A DNA stretch of 64,000 nt from Tritrichomonas musculus (lineage: Eukaryota > Parabasalia > Tritrichomonadida > Tritrichomonadidae), in NCBI GenBank assembly GCA_039105265.1, contig JAPFFF010000021.1, positions 310,001 through 374,000 on the forward strand, in the 5' to 3' direction. The position numbers were made by a program, and so were the translations under genes. The notes beneath the pieces are model-generated. The model was not told the origin of the DNA. It was given only the letters and a program-made list of their open reading frames with translations, and did no database searches. Numbering within the stretch: the stretch's first letter is position 1; each line of letters opens with the position of its first letter. Of the stretch, positions 1 to 9,900 are shown piece by piece.

Positions 1-770
1 TAGAAATTTTATTTTTTGAGAAGATAGGAAATTTTTCAATAAAACTTTTCAATGAAATAGCAAAATTCATAAAATTTTGAAGTATTGAAAATAGAAATTC
101 ATCGATTTTTTGCTCAAAAGTTGGTCGTTATCAAAAAGTTCAACTTTTGAATAATTAAATTCATTCAAATTTTTTTTTTACTCTTCTCAATGAAAAAAAC
201 AATTGAGGAAAATTAAGATAATTGAAAATATAAAATAAAAAAATCATAATAGTTTATAATACAATTAAAATAGTACTTTGATAAAATGTTATTTATTAAT
301 TATTTATTAATTATAAAATATAAATTAATTAAAATATATAAAATATTTTAAAAATATTAAAATATCTGTATTTTAATATTTTTTATGTTTTTTACTAAAT
401 TTTACAAGTTGAATTGGAGGTAAATCTATACTCATTTAAGTGGAAAATAAGAAACAATACTAACTTTTTATATTTGAATTAAAAACGATTAAAAACTTCA
501 CAAAAAATTGATAATGAAAATCAAAAAATTGGCGGGAAATTTATAAGCAATTCAAATGAGGTAATGTAAACTATTCAAAAAAATGCTTGAGTTTTGACTC
601 ATTCAATTTTAAAATCTTAAAAAAAAAATCATTAAAATCAAATTTTTATTAAGCCAAAAATGATAAAAAAAAAAAAAAGACGATGTTATTTAATCTTTGG
701 TCTAAAAAAGAAGCCCTACTTTTGTATAGCATGTTTTCTTTCAGATATTTCAAATGGATCAACTAAAGTA
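1..770. other. AT-rich intergenic flank, no gene seen
   Basis: Very AT-rich sequence with homopolymer runs and short imperfect palindromes. I see no coding-like reading frame, RNA gene or recognisable repeat. It ends where the terminal repeat of the pogo-like transposon begins. Confidence 0.6.
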
Positions 771-773
771 AAG

Positions 774-831
774 TAAAGAACCACTGAAAAGTTCTTTACA
801 ACGCTTAAAAGTTCTTTACGGTGAAGTGAAG
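774..831. repeat. left terminal inverted repeat of the pogo-like transposon
   Basis: Reads outward to inward with two copies of AAAAGTTCTTTAC separated by 20 nt (start to start), followed by GGTGAAGTGAAG. Its mirror copy is at 3242-3299. Confidence 0.8.
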
Positions 832-1466
832 TCTATATATTTCTTTCAATTTTTTAAAAATTTTAATTTAAATAAAGAATTTTTTTGTAATTCTCAGAAT
901 TATAGTCTATCCAAAAATTTTGATTAAAGCAGCTATATGCTCGTTTTATTAACGAATCGAAGCTGGCCAAAGCTTTTAAAATCCAAATCTACTGTCAGAT
1001 ATGTAGCCTTATAGTTCTTAAATTTCATTATTCCAATTTTATATATATACGAGCATTTCTTTTTTAATTCTCTTTCATTGCAATTTAAAAAAGCATTTAT
1101 ACGAGTTTCTAATACCGATTTTAGTGATGTTCAATTTTCAGATCGCTTTGTTCAGAAAATCAAAATGTTTTATCAAGATCTCTGATACGTTACCTATTTA
1201 TTTCATGAAAAATTAATAAATCTATACAAATTGAAATGCTAAATCATTTTTTAATAGCAATTTTACAGTTTTTAATTTTTTTTCGATTTGCAATAATAAG
1301 AGAAAAAATTTAATAGTTTCTTATCCTTTGAAATAGATATTTTTAATTTGAATTAAAGCAATATAGAATATTTTATTTGAAAAATTTTAGATTTTTAAAA
1401 TGATCAAATTAATCGATTCTTATAATAAAAAATTAATTGTTGTTATTTTAACTTTTATTGATTATT

Positions 1467-2933
1467 TTAATATCTTTGGAGTGGAAACGTGATGTTATTT
1501 GGAGCTGAGGGCTGACTTCTTTGGAATCTGACCGTTTGTTGGGCATTTGTAAGTGCATCGTTTCTAGATAGTATCGATTCGATGTGAGAAGCTTCATAAT
1601 GACGAACTGCTCGTGCCTTTTCACGGCGGCATACTAAACGTCCATTTTCTCTACAGATTCCTGCACTTCGGAAGGCCTTCACTACGAATGCAGGATTAGA
1701 AGCCATCCATAAAGATGAGACGATTTTGTTTAATTGGTTAACGACACGTGATATAGGAGTGTCAATTGAGATCTTGTATATGTTTCTTTTTGAGAGGCCA
1801 AATGTGCCCAAATCTAAAGGTTGCGTCTGGTCGCTACTATGTGCTGGCAGGAATAGCACATATAAGTTGAGATTTGGCATATTGACTTTGTTAACTGAAT
1901 TATGATGAGGACGAAAGCCGTCCATAATGAGTAAGGCTGGTCCCCAATAATTTAATCTTTTTCTCTTCTCAATTAAATTTATACAAAAATTATAAAACCA
2001 GTCATCAAAGATTTTTTGATTAACATAACCATTTGATTGCGAAACCACATGAAAACGAGAAAGAGGAAGTAAATCATCTATTGATTTCTCTAATGTCTTT
2101 CTAGAAACGATAATCCATGGCTGGATATATTCGCCATCTGTACAGATTGCGTGTATAGCCGTTGCTCTTTTGAAATTACGGTCAACTGAATAGCAGCATG
2201 TTGGCTTTGTGTAGTCAGCTCTGACCAATACAGTTACTTCCATTGCATCGGCGAATTCCTGATAGCCAACCTCGTCAACGTTAAAACAAAACGATTGGTT
2301 AACATTTGGTAATGCGTTTTCTAATATGTCATAGTACTGATCAATTTCGGCTTCGGAACAGTCTTTTCTATTTTCATCGAGTGGAATTCCTGGAACGCCT
2401 TTATATAAATCTTTGAAATTGTAAAATATGATTGACCTTAACTCTTTCTGGCTTATATTTTTATGAGTTTCTTCATTAATAAAATTTGTTAAATAATCAT
2501 ATGTTGGATTATCGTCGTCATTCAAAATCCTTTCAATTTCATCTTTAAGTATTTTCAATTCGTTTTGATCGAGAGTCGGTGGTCGTCCATTGCTTTTGAC
2601 TTCTCCAACATATTTATCAAACTGATATTTAATACTATATGAATTTTTTCCATATAACAGACCAATTCTTTGAAATGAAACATGACATTTTTCATTACGT
2701 AAGTATGAACAAAGGATTCCTATTTGGTCACGGAAACATGTGGCTGATAAATATTCTTGTGAATGAATACACTGGTCAAATAAATTGGCTTCTATTTCAT
2801 TTTGTGGAACAAATTCTTTTTCAAATCTTGGATGGCGAGGCTCTAAGTCTTTTGTTCTTGGATCTGGTGAAAAAGGAACTGTCATCCAAAATGACAATTG
2901 GTTGACCAAAACAAACTTTTTAAAAGAATTCAT
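1467..2933 (-). CDS. pogo/Tigger-type DDE transposase
   Basis: A 488-residue transposase that would cut and join the ends of the surrounding element in the nucleus. Residues about 75-165 resemble the double helix-turn-helix DNA-binding region of Tc1/pogo enzymes, with a GRPPTL turn between the two halves. The catalytic core follows: NVDEVG with Asp220, LIMDGFRPHH with Asp338, and SDQTQPLDLGTFG with Asp374. This gives an Asp-Asp-35-Asp spacing typical of the pogo (DDE_1) family. The frame is open from an ATG at 2933 to the stop and all three acidic residues are present, so it may encode an active enzyme. The flanking inverted repeats agree with this. The C-terminal tail (about 400-488) has no recognised domain. 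The class is firm; activity is inference. Confidence 0.88.
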   Translation of the reverse strand: MNSFKKFVLVNQLSFWMTVPFSPDPRTKDLEPRHPRFEKEFVPQNEIEANLFDQCIHSQEYLSATCFRDQIGILCSYLRNEKCHVSFQRIGLLYGKNSYSIKYQFDKYVGEVKSNGRPPTLDQNELKILKDEIERILNDDDNPTYDYLTNFINEETHKNISQKELRSIIFYNFKDLYKGVPGIPLDENRKDCSEAEIDQYYDILENALPNVNQSFCFNVDEVGYQEFADAMEVTVLVRADYTKPTCCYSVDRNFKRATAIHAICTDGEYIQPWIIVSRKTLEKSIDDLLPLSRFHVVSQSNGYVNQKIFDDWFYNFCINLIEKRKRLNYWGPALLIMDGFRPHHNSVNKVNMPNLNLYVLFLPAHSSDQTQPLDLGTFGLSKRNIYKISIDTPISRVVNQLNKIVSSLWMASNPAFVVKAFRSAGICRENGRLVCRREKARAVRHYEASHIESILSRNDALTNAQQTVRFQRSQPSAPNNITFPLQRY

Positions 2934-3214
2934 TGAATTTTTAAAAAAACTTTTTCAATGATTTTTTCCCTTTCAATTATTGAAATTATTTAACAAAAGT
3001 CTATCTTGAAATTAAAATCATATATTTTAATTTTTATTTGTTTTTTGTTTCGAATTTATACATATATATTTAAATACATATTTTTTTTGATGAATTATCA
3101 TAATAAATAAAAAGTATTGTTGAAATGCGGCATAAAGTCGAAAATTTTATGATGATAAAAAGCATTGAAAAAGTTATAAAATAATCAATCATTTCACCTC
3201 ACCGTAAACCCCCT

Positions 3215-3239
3215 CTCTCAATTTTCATAAAATTGAGAG
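3215..3239. repeat. perfect hairpin inside the right end of the transposon
   Basis: An 11-bp perfect stem (CTCTCAATTTT / AAAATTGAGAG) with a 3-nt CAT loop. It lies just inside the right terminal repeat and beside an extra copy of the subterminal word CACCTCACCGTAAA (3195-3208). It may be a subterminal binding or termination structure of the transposon. Confidence 0.7.
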
Positions 3240-3241
3240 CT

Positions 3242-3299
3242 TTTCACTTCACCGTAAAGAACTTTTAAGCGATGTAAAGGACTTATCGTCGCTTCTTTA
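3242..3299. repeat. right terminal inverted repeat of the pogo-like transposon
   Basis: Reverse complement of the left end; shares CTTCACCGTAAAGAACTTTT and the AAGCGATG block with it. Confidence 0.8.
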
Positions 3300-3862
3300 A
3301 AGGTTGTACAACTAAATTGAATAAAAAAATAAAATAAAATAAATTTATATTTATCTTAATAAATAATTTATTTAATAATTATAATATATAATTTATATAT
3401 TTTATATCCAATATTATAAAATGTAATGATTGAAATAAAGACTTTAATTACAATTCAATAATTATCGATTTCTTATATATTTGTATCATGTAAAAAATAT
3501 AGATGTCATTTGAATGGGTATACCATGTGTTATACAAATAATATTTTACTTTTTGACGAAATCCTTCAATAACTGAAATATTAGACTTTTTATATTTATG
3601 AAACCAATCAACTAAATCTGCATTTTTAGAAAAAACTGACATTTGATTTGGAATGAAATTCAAATATATTAGAGAGTAAATGCATATAAATAAAATTATA
3701 TTCTTCATTGGACTCCTGTAACGTCCAATTTTTTAAAAAATCATTTAATAATTCAACAAATTCTTTTCTGAAGAACCTTCAAAAAGTGGAAATCATTCAG
3801 AAAAAATAATCTATATAAAATAATTGAAAAAACAAATCTTTATAAATTTTTACATTATTTTA
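3300..3862. other. intergenic spacer, no supported gene
   Basis: AT-rich DNA between the transposon and the GC-rich stem-loop. It contains an 86-codon minus-strand ATG frame (3448-3708) with a hydrophobic start. I do not support it as a gene because nothing in it is recognisable and composition matches the spacer. Confidence 0.5.
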
Positions 3863-3952
3863 ACCGAGACTACATACCGCCTAGCGGGTGTCGAGCGAGG
3901 CTGAGCGAAGCAAAGCTGAGTCGAGACCCCGTGGCTGGCGGTAAGAATCGGT
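3863..3952. ncRNA. isolated GC-rich nested stem-loop, candidate structured RNA or fold-back repeat
   Basis: A 90-bp GC-rich island in otherwise very AT-rich spacer. It folds on itself: ACCGA (3863-3867) pairs with TCGGT (3948-3952), TACCGCC (3875-3881) with GGCGGTA (3937-3943), TCGA (3891-3894) with TCGA (3921-3924), and AGC (3904-3906) with GCT (3914-3916). It does not make a tRNA cloverleaf and has no box A/B that I can see. It could be a structured non-coding RNA, a short fold-back repeat, or a tail structure of the gene ending at 4209. The strand cannot be decided from a near-palindrome. The structure is seen directly; the RNA call is inference. Confidence 0.35.
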
Positions 3953-4208
3953 AAAAATTTTGTAACATAAAAAAATATTTTTTTATTATTTATCAATTTT
4001 AATTGATGTTCATATTTTGCAGAATAAAAAAAATTTTTTATCAAGCAAATAAGTATCGTTAGAATTTATGTAATAATTCAATTCGTTGTTTTAATTCTTA
4101 AAATTGTGAAATATAGATTTTAATATAGTATGATTTTTTAGGGAAAACCAAATAAATTTTACAATAATATAAATAATTCAATCAGAGAGTTTTTCATTAT
4201 CCCAAATA

Positions 4209-6233
4209 TTATTGGGGTGGTTTGATTGGTATGTTTAACTGCGTAATTGCATCTACTACATCATCATTTTTATCAATTAAAGAATCACATAGATGAAGTA
4301 AAGCGTTTAATGAAAATGATTTTTCGCTTCTCTGTTCTGTTTCTTGTATGATTCCATCTATATATGAATAATATGTGTCAACAGCTTCCCATCCACTGAG
4401 GAGTGCTAGTTTTCTTTGTATATCTGGTTTCGATTTGAATTTTTCATATAATTCTTTAATATCAATTTTGCATTTAGCATAATTTATCGCACGCCTGAAA
4501 TCTAATGTTGTATTAATGATTTCATAAAGAATGTCAATAATTTTATATTCCAAAGCAAATTTTTCATAATTATCGGTGTCGGCTTTTAATTGATCGTGAT
4601 TAAGTTCTTGAATATCAAAAGCCTTAGTAAGTAAATATTTGCTCTCAATTAATTGTAGCGTGATTGATGAACTATCTGTACTCTGAGATAATAATTGGTT
4701 AATAATATTGAGAATTTTATCATATCCATCGAAAGTCGCCTCAGGGTTGTTTGCTGCTTCTCTTATTGACTCTAATATAATACCCGATGAATCAATAGTT
4801 AATGAGTTTCGTGATGTTCGAAATTCATTCGTTCTTCTATTAAGTAGTTGCATGAGTTTTTCGAAGCTTGAAAAACGATATAATTTATCATTTGTTGAAA
4901 ATTTTTGAATTAAATTTATGTAAATTGTGTTTGTTCTTAAAAATGGTAAAAGAGTTTCATTAAATTCAGGAATAAAAGATATCATTTGAATAAAATACCT
5001 ATGGATAGTAAGTATCTGTTCAAAAGATAGAGACGTTTTTCTAGCAATAAATAAATCTATTTCGCTTTCTGATAATTTTTCCCCTAAATTTTCTTTAAAG
5101 GGTTTGCATTTTTCATAAAAGTTGGATGAAATAGAATATTTTTGGTCATTTTGCGCTTTAGCAAATAAATATGTATAATAAAATATAAATTCGCTAAAGT
5201 TTTTATCTGTAAGCTCAAAATTTTCAGAATATGGAGTAAATAAATGAAGTCCAGTTTTTGTCAAATGTATAAAAAGTATATCTTCTTGCATAAATGATGA
5301 GATGAGATAATCTTGTTTTGCAAATAGTTGTCTTCCTAATATTTTCATTTGATTATTTAAAAGAATAACTTTTGATTTTGAAATAAGAGCATATGAAGGT
5401 TGTGATAGATCATGATTGTTATTTAAAATATGAAAGGAATAGTAATCAGCATTAATCGGAATTGGAGGTATTATATATGAGTCATCGTCTTTTGAAATAT
5501 CAATACTTGATAATAAAAGATTATCAATATTTAAATATGTATCATCATCTATTTCATTTTCTATATTTGTTCTTGGGCATCCTATTAGAATAGCATTTTC
5601 AGAATTTCCATTTATATCTAAAAATTTTGAATATTCATCCAATGTTATCAAATAATTGCCACGGAAGTCTTTTTCGAATTGGTAAATTTTATCTTGACAT
5701 CCACCTAAATACATACCTTCACCAAAATCTTTAAGGAATGAAAGTTTATAAGGAATATGGTAATATGATTTATTTGAATATGATCCATCTGAATTAATAA
5801 AATAAATAAACTGGTCCGTTGTCACAATTATAACTTGATCATGATTTCTTGAAAGTGTAATGAAAGATATTTTCTTTCCTAAATTAATTTCATTATATTT
5901 GCTCTTTATGTCTAAAATATCTGGTAAGCAGTACAAACAATCATTGTTTAGGACAAAGTATAAGTTTTTTTTATTGTTAACATTTAAAACAACAGCTCGA
6001 TCTTTTCGTATCATTCCTTCTATTGAAAACTGTCTTATTTTTTCTTCCGAATTCCACACAGAAATTTTGGAATTTAAAAACGTAATAAAGTAAAGCGATC
6101 TATTAATTTCAAAAGGTAGTGTCCAAACAGATGAGATGCCAAAATTTAATTTTGAAAGCTGATTTGTTAAATCGGGTGGCAATTTGATCAATTCCTCTGA
6201 CATTGGAAAGAAAAAATCATTCTCGCTTTCCAT
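4209..6233 (-). CDS. beta-propeller plus alpha-solenoid protein, nucleoporin-like candidate
   Basis: The ATG at 6233 begins MESENDFFFP; the frame runs further upstream only through a TTG, so 6233 is preferred (674 residues), with ATG 6203 as the alternative. Residues about 30-360 alternate short beta strands with turns, for example SLYFITFLNSKISVWN, KNLYFVLNNDCLYCLP and KVILLNNQMKILG, as in a WD-like propeller. From about 370 to the end the protein is helical, as in an alpha-solenoid. A propeller followed by a solenoid is the architecture of Nup133/Nup155-type nuclear-pore scaffolds and of vesicle-coat proteins. Length is short for Nup155 (about 1,400) and Nup133 (about 1,150). I do not recognise a family-specific motif, so the specific role is inference. 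It is convergent with nothing and lies head-to-tail after histone H3. Confidence 0.6.
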   Translation of the reverse strand: MESENDFFFPMSEELIKLPPDLTNQLSKLNFGISSVWTLPFEINRSLYFITFLNSKISVWNSEEKIRQFSIEGMIRKDRAVVLNVNNKKNLYFVLNNDCLYCLPDILDIKSKYNEINLGKKISFITLSRNHDQVIIVTTDQFIYFINSDGSYSNKSYYHIPYKLSFLKDFGEGMYLGGCQDKIYQFEKDFRGNYLITLDEYSKFLDINGNSENAILIGCPRTNIENEIDDDTYLNIDNLLLSSIDISKDDDSYIIPPIPINADYYSFHILNNNHDLSQPSYALISKSKVILLNNQMKILGRQLFAKQDYLISSFMQEDILFIHLTKTGLHLFTPYSENFELTDKNFSEFIFYYTYLFAKAQNDQKYSISSNFYEKCKPFKENLGEKLSESEIDLFIARKTSLSFEQILTIHRYFIQMISFIPEFNETLLPFLRTNTIYINLIQKFSTNDKLYRFSSFEKLMQLLNRRTNEFRTSRNSLTIDSSGIILESIREAANNPEATFDGYDKILNIINQLLSQSTDSSSITLQLIESKYLLTKAFDIQELNHDQLKADTDNYEKFALEYKIIDILYEIINTTLDFRRAINYAKCKIDIKELYEKFKSKPDIQRKLALLSGWEAVDTYYSYIDGIIQETEQRSEKSFSLNALLHLCDSLIDKNDDVVDAITQLNIPIKPPQ

Positions 6234-6373
6234 AAAAAATTTGGCCTTACCAAAAATATTAAAGCAATATTTCAAATTTTAACCTTGACGATCAAAGTAA
6301 AAATTCGAAATGCGCTTAATTATATAAAATAAATAATAAATAAATATATATATTAGTGAATGTTAAACAATTT

Positions 6374-6790
6374 TTAGTTACGTTCACCACGAATACGTTG
6401 AGCGAGCTGAACATCACGTTCCATGATTGTAACACGGTTAGCGTGAATTGCGCAAAGGTTTGTATCTTCGAAAAGACCAACAAGGTAAGCTTCAGAAGCT
6501 TCTTGAAGGGCAGCAATAGCTGATGATTGGAAACGAAGATCACCACGGAATCCTGAAGCGATTTCACGAACAAGCCTTTGGAATGGAAGCTTACGGATAA
6601 GAAGGTCAGTGCTCTTTTGATATTTTCTGATTTCTCTGAGTGCAACTGTACCTGGTCTGAAACGATGTTGTTTCTTTGCGCCTTGTGAATCAACGACTGG
6701 TGTTGATTTACGTGCGGCTTTAGCACCAAGAGACTTACGTGGTGTCTTACCACCAGTAGATTTACGTGCAGTTTGCTTTGTACGTGCCAT
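6374..6790 (-). CDS. histone H3
   Basis: Core nucleosome protein H3, 138 codons including Met, two residues longer than the usual 136. The tail keeps Lys4, Lys9, Lys14, Lys18, Lys23 and the AARKS block around Lys27. The segment before KKQHR (the Lys36 region) carries VVDSQGA, which contains the two extra residues. The core is canonical ([47 protein letters not shown]). The usual globular modification sites Lys79, Lys115 and Lys122 are Arg, Asn and Arg here. The gene is intronless. Its stop lies in TAAAAA, fitting the trichomonad habit of a TAAA poly(A) signal overlapping the stop. An initiator TCATTTTT sits 13 nt before the ATG. No H4 gene is adjacent. Confidence 0.97.
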   Translation of the reverse strand: MARTKQTARKSTGGKTPRKSLGAKAARKSTPVVDSQGAKKQHRFRPGTVALREIRKYQKSTDLLIRKLPFQRLVREIASGFRGDLRFQSSAIAALQEASEAYLVGLFEDTNLCAIHANRVTIMERDVQLAQRIRGERN

Positions 6791-6797
6791 TTTTAAA

Positions 6798-6805
6798 TAA
6801 AAATG
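6798..6805 (-). promoter_or_regulatory. initiator (Inr) of histone H3
   Basis: On the minus strand the sequence TCATTTTT matches the trichomonad Inr consensus TCA-pyrimidine-T/A. The A (the expected transcription start) is 6803, 13 nt before the ATG at 6790. Known from Trichomonas vaginalis: the A of TCA is the start site, usually within about 20 nt of the ATG. Confidence 0.7.
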
Positions 6806-6814
6806 AAGTGCTTG

Positions 6815-6830
6815 AAAAAAGGCGCCTTTT
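6815..6830. promoter_or_regulatory. 16-bp perfect palindrome upstream of histone H3
   Basis: AAAAAGGCGCCTTTTT is a perfect palindrome centred about 20 nt upstream of the predicted start site. GGCGCC stands out in an AT-rich promoter. It may bind a dimeric transcription factor; this is inference. Confidence 0.45.
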
Positions 6831-6948
6831 TCATATTAAAAGTAACACAAAAATGCCGGGAAAATAAACGATCATATTTCTTTGAAATATATAAAAAAAT
6901 CGTTTTTCTTTGTTTTTTATTAATAAACAATTTATTCATTTCAACAAA

Positions 6949-9900
6949 TCAAAAAACAGTACCATTCGAATTTAAAGTAGGTGTTAATGTTGTAACTGTA
7001 TTTTCAATCGAAGCGTTAACAAGTTTAAAGATATTCACAAATCGATTTAAGATATCTTCGTCAATTGCTGCTAAATCAATTTTCTTCTGTTGAATAATTC
7101 TTGTTCCGATTGATAGAATTTTCGCTAATGATACTTGACCAGTTAAACAAAGCATTAATGCTGCAGTAGTCAAAACGCCTTCACCATATACAGCAAAAGA
7201 GCCGCCTTTATTGCTTGAAAAGTATTTATTGTTTTCGTCACCCCTATAAACCTCTTTCAAACAAAAAACAAACTCGAGAACGCTCCAAACAGCTGCGAAT
7301 CCGTTCATCGATGTAATATCGAGTATATTTGGCGACTTTTCATCAAATAGATCCCACTCTTCATGAACAAGATCAGAAAGTTTATTTACAAAAGATTGTA
7401 AGAAAGGATAATTAATTTGATTTGTGTCTGGAGCAACTTTAATAAATCCAAGATCACCATTATCATTATTAGTACTATTGAAGAAACTACGACTTTTCTT
7501 AAAGATAGTGCTTTCATTGCCTGATTCAAATAAATCAAATATCATATCAGTTGTAATTTCTGTTTCAGATGATTCCCCTTTTTCTTTAACATATGAAGCT
7601 TCAGTAAGGTAAGCAAGAACTTGTTCTTTTTCTGAATGTTTCAAAAAGAAAGCGATATCGCACATGAATACTAAAGATATCAAGTTTCCAAAACTTTTCA
7701 TTGATTCAAATAAAAGATCAACTTGCTTATCAGATGCGAATGAACGATAAGCTCCTTCAAAATGTTCATAAGCCTTATGACATCCAGTTCCTATTGGTGT
7801 ATCAGCTATACGTTTAATTAATTGAGTCACTTCGCGATATTTATCACAGAAATTTGGAAATATTGAATCGATTGAACTTTTTATCATGTTTATAAACATG
7901 TCATATGCGCCATCATCTTTAACCAAGTTGAAGAACTCTTTGATATGATCAACAGTGATGAATGTAATAGTTTGTCTCAATGATGAAGGTATAAACTTCC
8001 TCTTTTTTATTGCTTTCACAACTTTTTGCTCAGTATCACTTCCGTAACAAGGAATGAAACGGCAGGGACTTGAGCTAAACAAGAAGGTGGGAATAAGTTG
8101 GGCTTCTGCATGTGCATAAACAGAATTCAAGAGTGCTGAGTAAAATGAATTTGGTGTGTATGTTTTTATGGTGGTTTGGAGAAGGATATCAAATGAATCT
8201 ATGCTGTGGCCTTCTTTTACAAACATTTCATGAATATCTCGAAATATATCAAGTGATCTTGCAAATGCATGAATTGTAAGAAGTCCGTATTTTTCAACTA
8301 ATGAAAAGGCGCTTCGTAAATTTTCCATAAATAGTTCTGACAAACGTTGTGAAATAGCTGACTTGATGTCAAAGTGTTGGCCAATTAAGAAAAGTTTGTT
8401 TTGTTGTAGAAAAGAGGCTATTCGAAATGGAGTTCCTGCAATTTGGCTTGTTGTGATTTTAGAAAGTGAGTTTTTATTTTTGAATGTTTTCTCTTTCGTT
8501 TCGTTATCTTTATTTGTATCATTGTTATATTTCATTGTAAAGGCATCAACGCATGCATCTTCAACCATATGAAATGCTGAATCTGTGATTAATTTGACGA
8601 TAGTTAGAACGCAAATTTGACATTCAGAAACGATTTCTCCATATAAATACTTTGATTGAAGTTCATAAACAGCTTTAGCTGCAGCATCGTCATAAATTGA
8701 AAGAGGGTAAAAAAGAGAACCAAGCATAACTTGATTTGTACTACTGTTTTGTAATACGAAATTAATTAATGTATATGGAAGTGAGGCAGTAATTGGAAAA
8801 TAAACAATTCCTTTCACATTTTTATTTCCTTTAAGTTGATTACGATAAAGATCGAGATATGATTCCTTGAAATAGAGAGACGATTGGTCACATACTTTGC
8901 TTAGATTTTTTTGAAGCTGAAGAATATTAATGTAAAAAGTGCTTTCTTTGATGAATTTTTCAAAATTATTTGAATCTGTTCCATCGAGTGCCTTCCTTAT
9001 AAGTCCTTTTGTCATTGTAGGAGACTCTGGATTTAGAAAAATTTGTAGCTGCGCTCTCAGAAGTAAAATCAATGATATATGTGGAGGGCATTTAACTGGC
9101 GTTTTTGATTTTGAATCAGCTGTTATGTTGCTAGACGATGAACTAAAATCATATGTTATAAGATCTCTGATTTTGTTTAATTCATCTGAAATGCACTTGG
9201 ACTTGTCTAATGCTCGTGTAATAACGTCTCTTGAAAATTCTTGAATACGATCTTGTATGTATTTGGAAAAAATTTGATTGAGCTTAGGAAGTTCATCACT
9301 AATTAATTCCCTAAATGATCTACAAATTGTCAGAATTTGCATTATTGCTTCTCTTTCTTCATCAGTAATTTCATATTTCATAGCTAATTCGAATTTAGAC
9401 TTTGGTATCTTTTCATTATTTTCTTGAGATTTATTTGAATTATTATTCTCTTGAGATTCATTTGAATTGTCATTTTCTTGGTTTGGAGTCGAAGATATAT
9501 CAGTTGGTCTTTCTTTTGCGTGATCATGTTTATCGAGGATAAATTCACGAAGTGTATGGATAGACTTGTTTATCTTTCTGAAAACAATTGGAATTGATTT
9601 AATTACTCGTGAAACAACTTCGTCGTTTGGCTTTTCCGGTGTAATTAATAGAGAATAATCATTTGAAAAAGTAGAAAAACTTGTTTTCAAATCATTAACC
9701 ATGCCATTTAAATGAAAAATAGGTCTTGTCAATTCTCCCATTCTAGCAGATAAATTTTCACTTTTGATCATTTCGTCAAAGCCTACGTTTGATTCATTAT
9801 AAAGAACAATGGCAGGATGGAGTGTTCGCATTTTTTTAATATAATCATAAATATCGTTTAGAAAAGTGTCTTTTTTGTTTAGCTTTTTGAGATCTTTTTC

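Larger units (their letters stand above)
774..3299 (-). mobile_element. pogo-type DNA transposon, apparently complete
   Basis: A DNA transposon of about 2.5 kb carrying one transposase on the minus strand. The ends are inverted repeats: 789-830 matches the reverse complement of 3243-3284 with only a few mismatches, sharing the core CGCTTAAAAGTTCTTTACGG. A shorter match (TTCTTTA type) continues outward to about 774 and 3299. Inside the left end the word AAAAGTTCTTTAC occurs twice (787-799 and 807-819), which looks like paired transposase binding sites. Pogo and Tc1/mariner elements duplicate TA on insertion; I cannot fix the exact target duplication, so the outer limits are uncertain by about 10 bp. 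About 630 bp of non-coding DNA lies between the left end and the transposase stop. Confidence 0.8.

Noticed and set aside
3448-3708. 86-codon minus-strand frame with hydrophobic start
   Set aside because: No recognisable domain and spacer-like composition; could be a small secreted protein but I cannot support it.
3850-4044. 64-codon minus-strand frame over the GC-rich stem-loop
   Set aside because: Its only distinctive residues come from the palindrome itself; begins and ends in AT-rich spacer.
6234-6275. 14-codon N-terminal extension of the propeller/solenoid protein from a TTG
   Set aside because: TTG is not a usual start in this lineage; ATG at 6233 is in frame.
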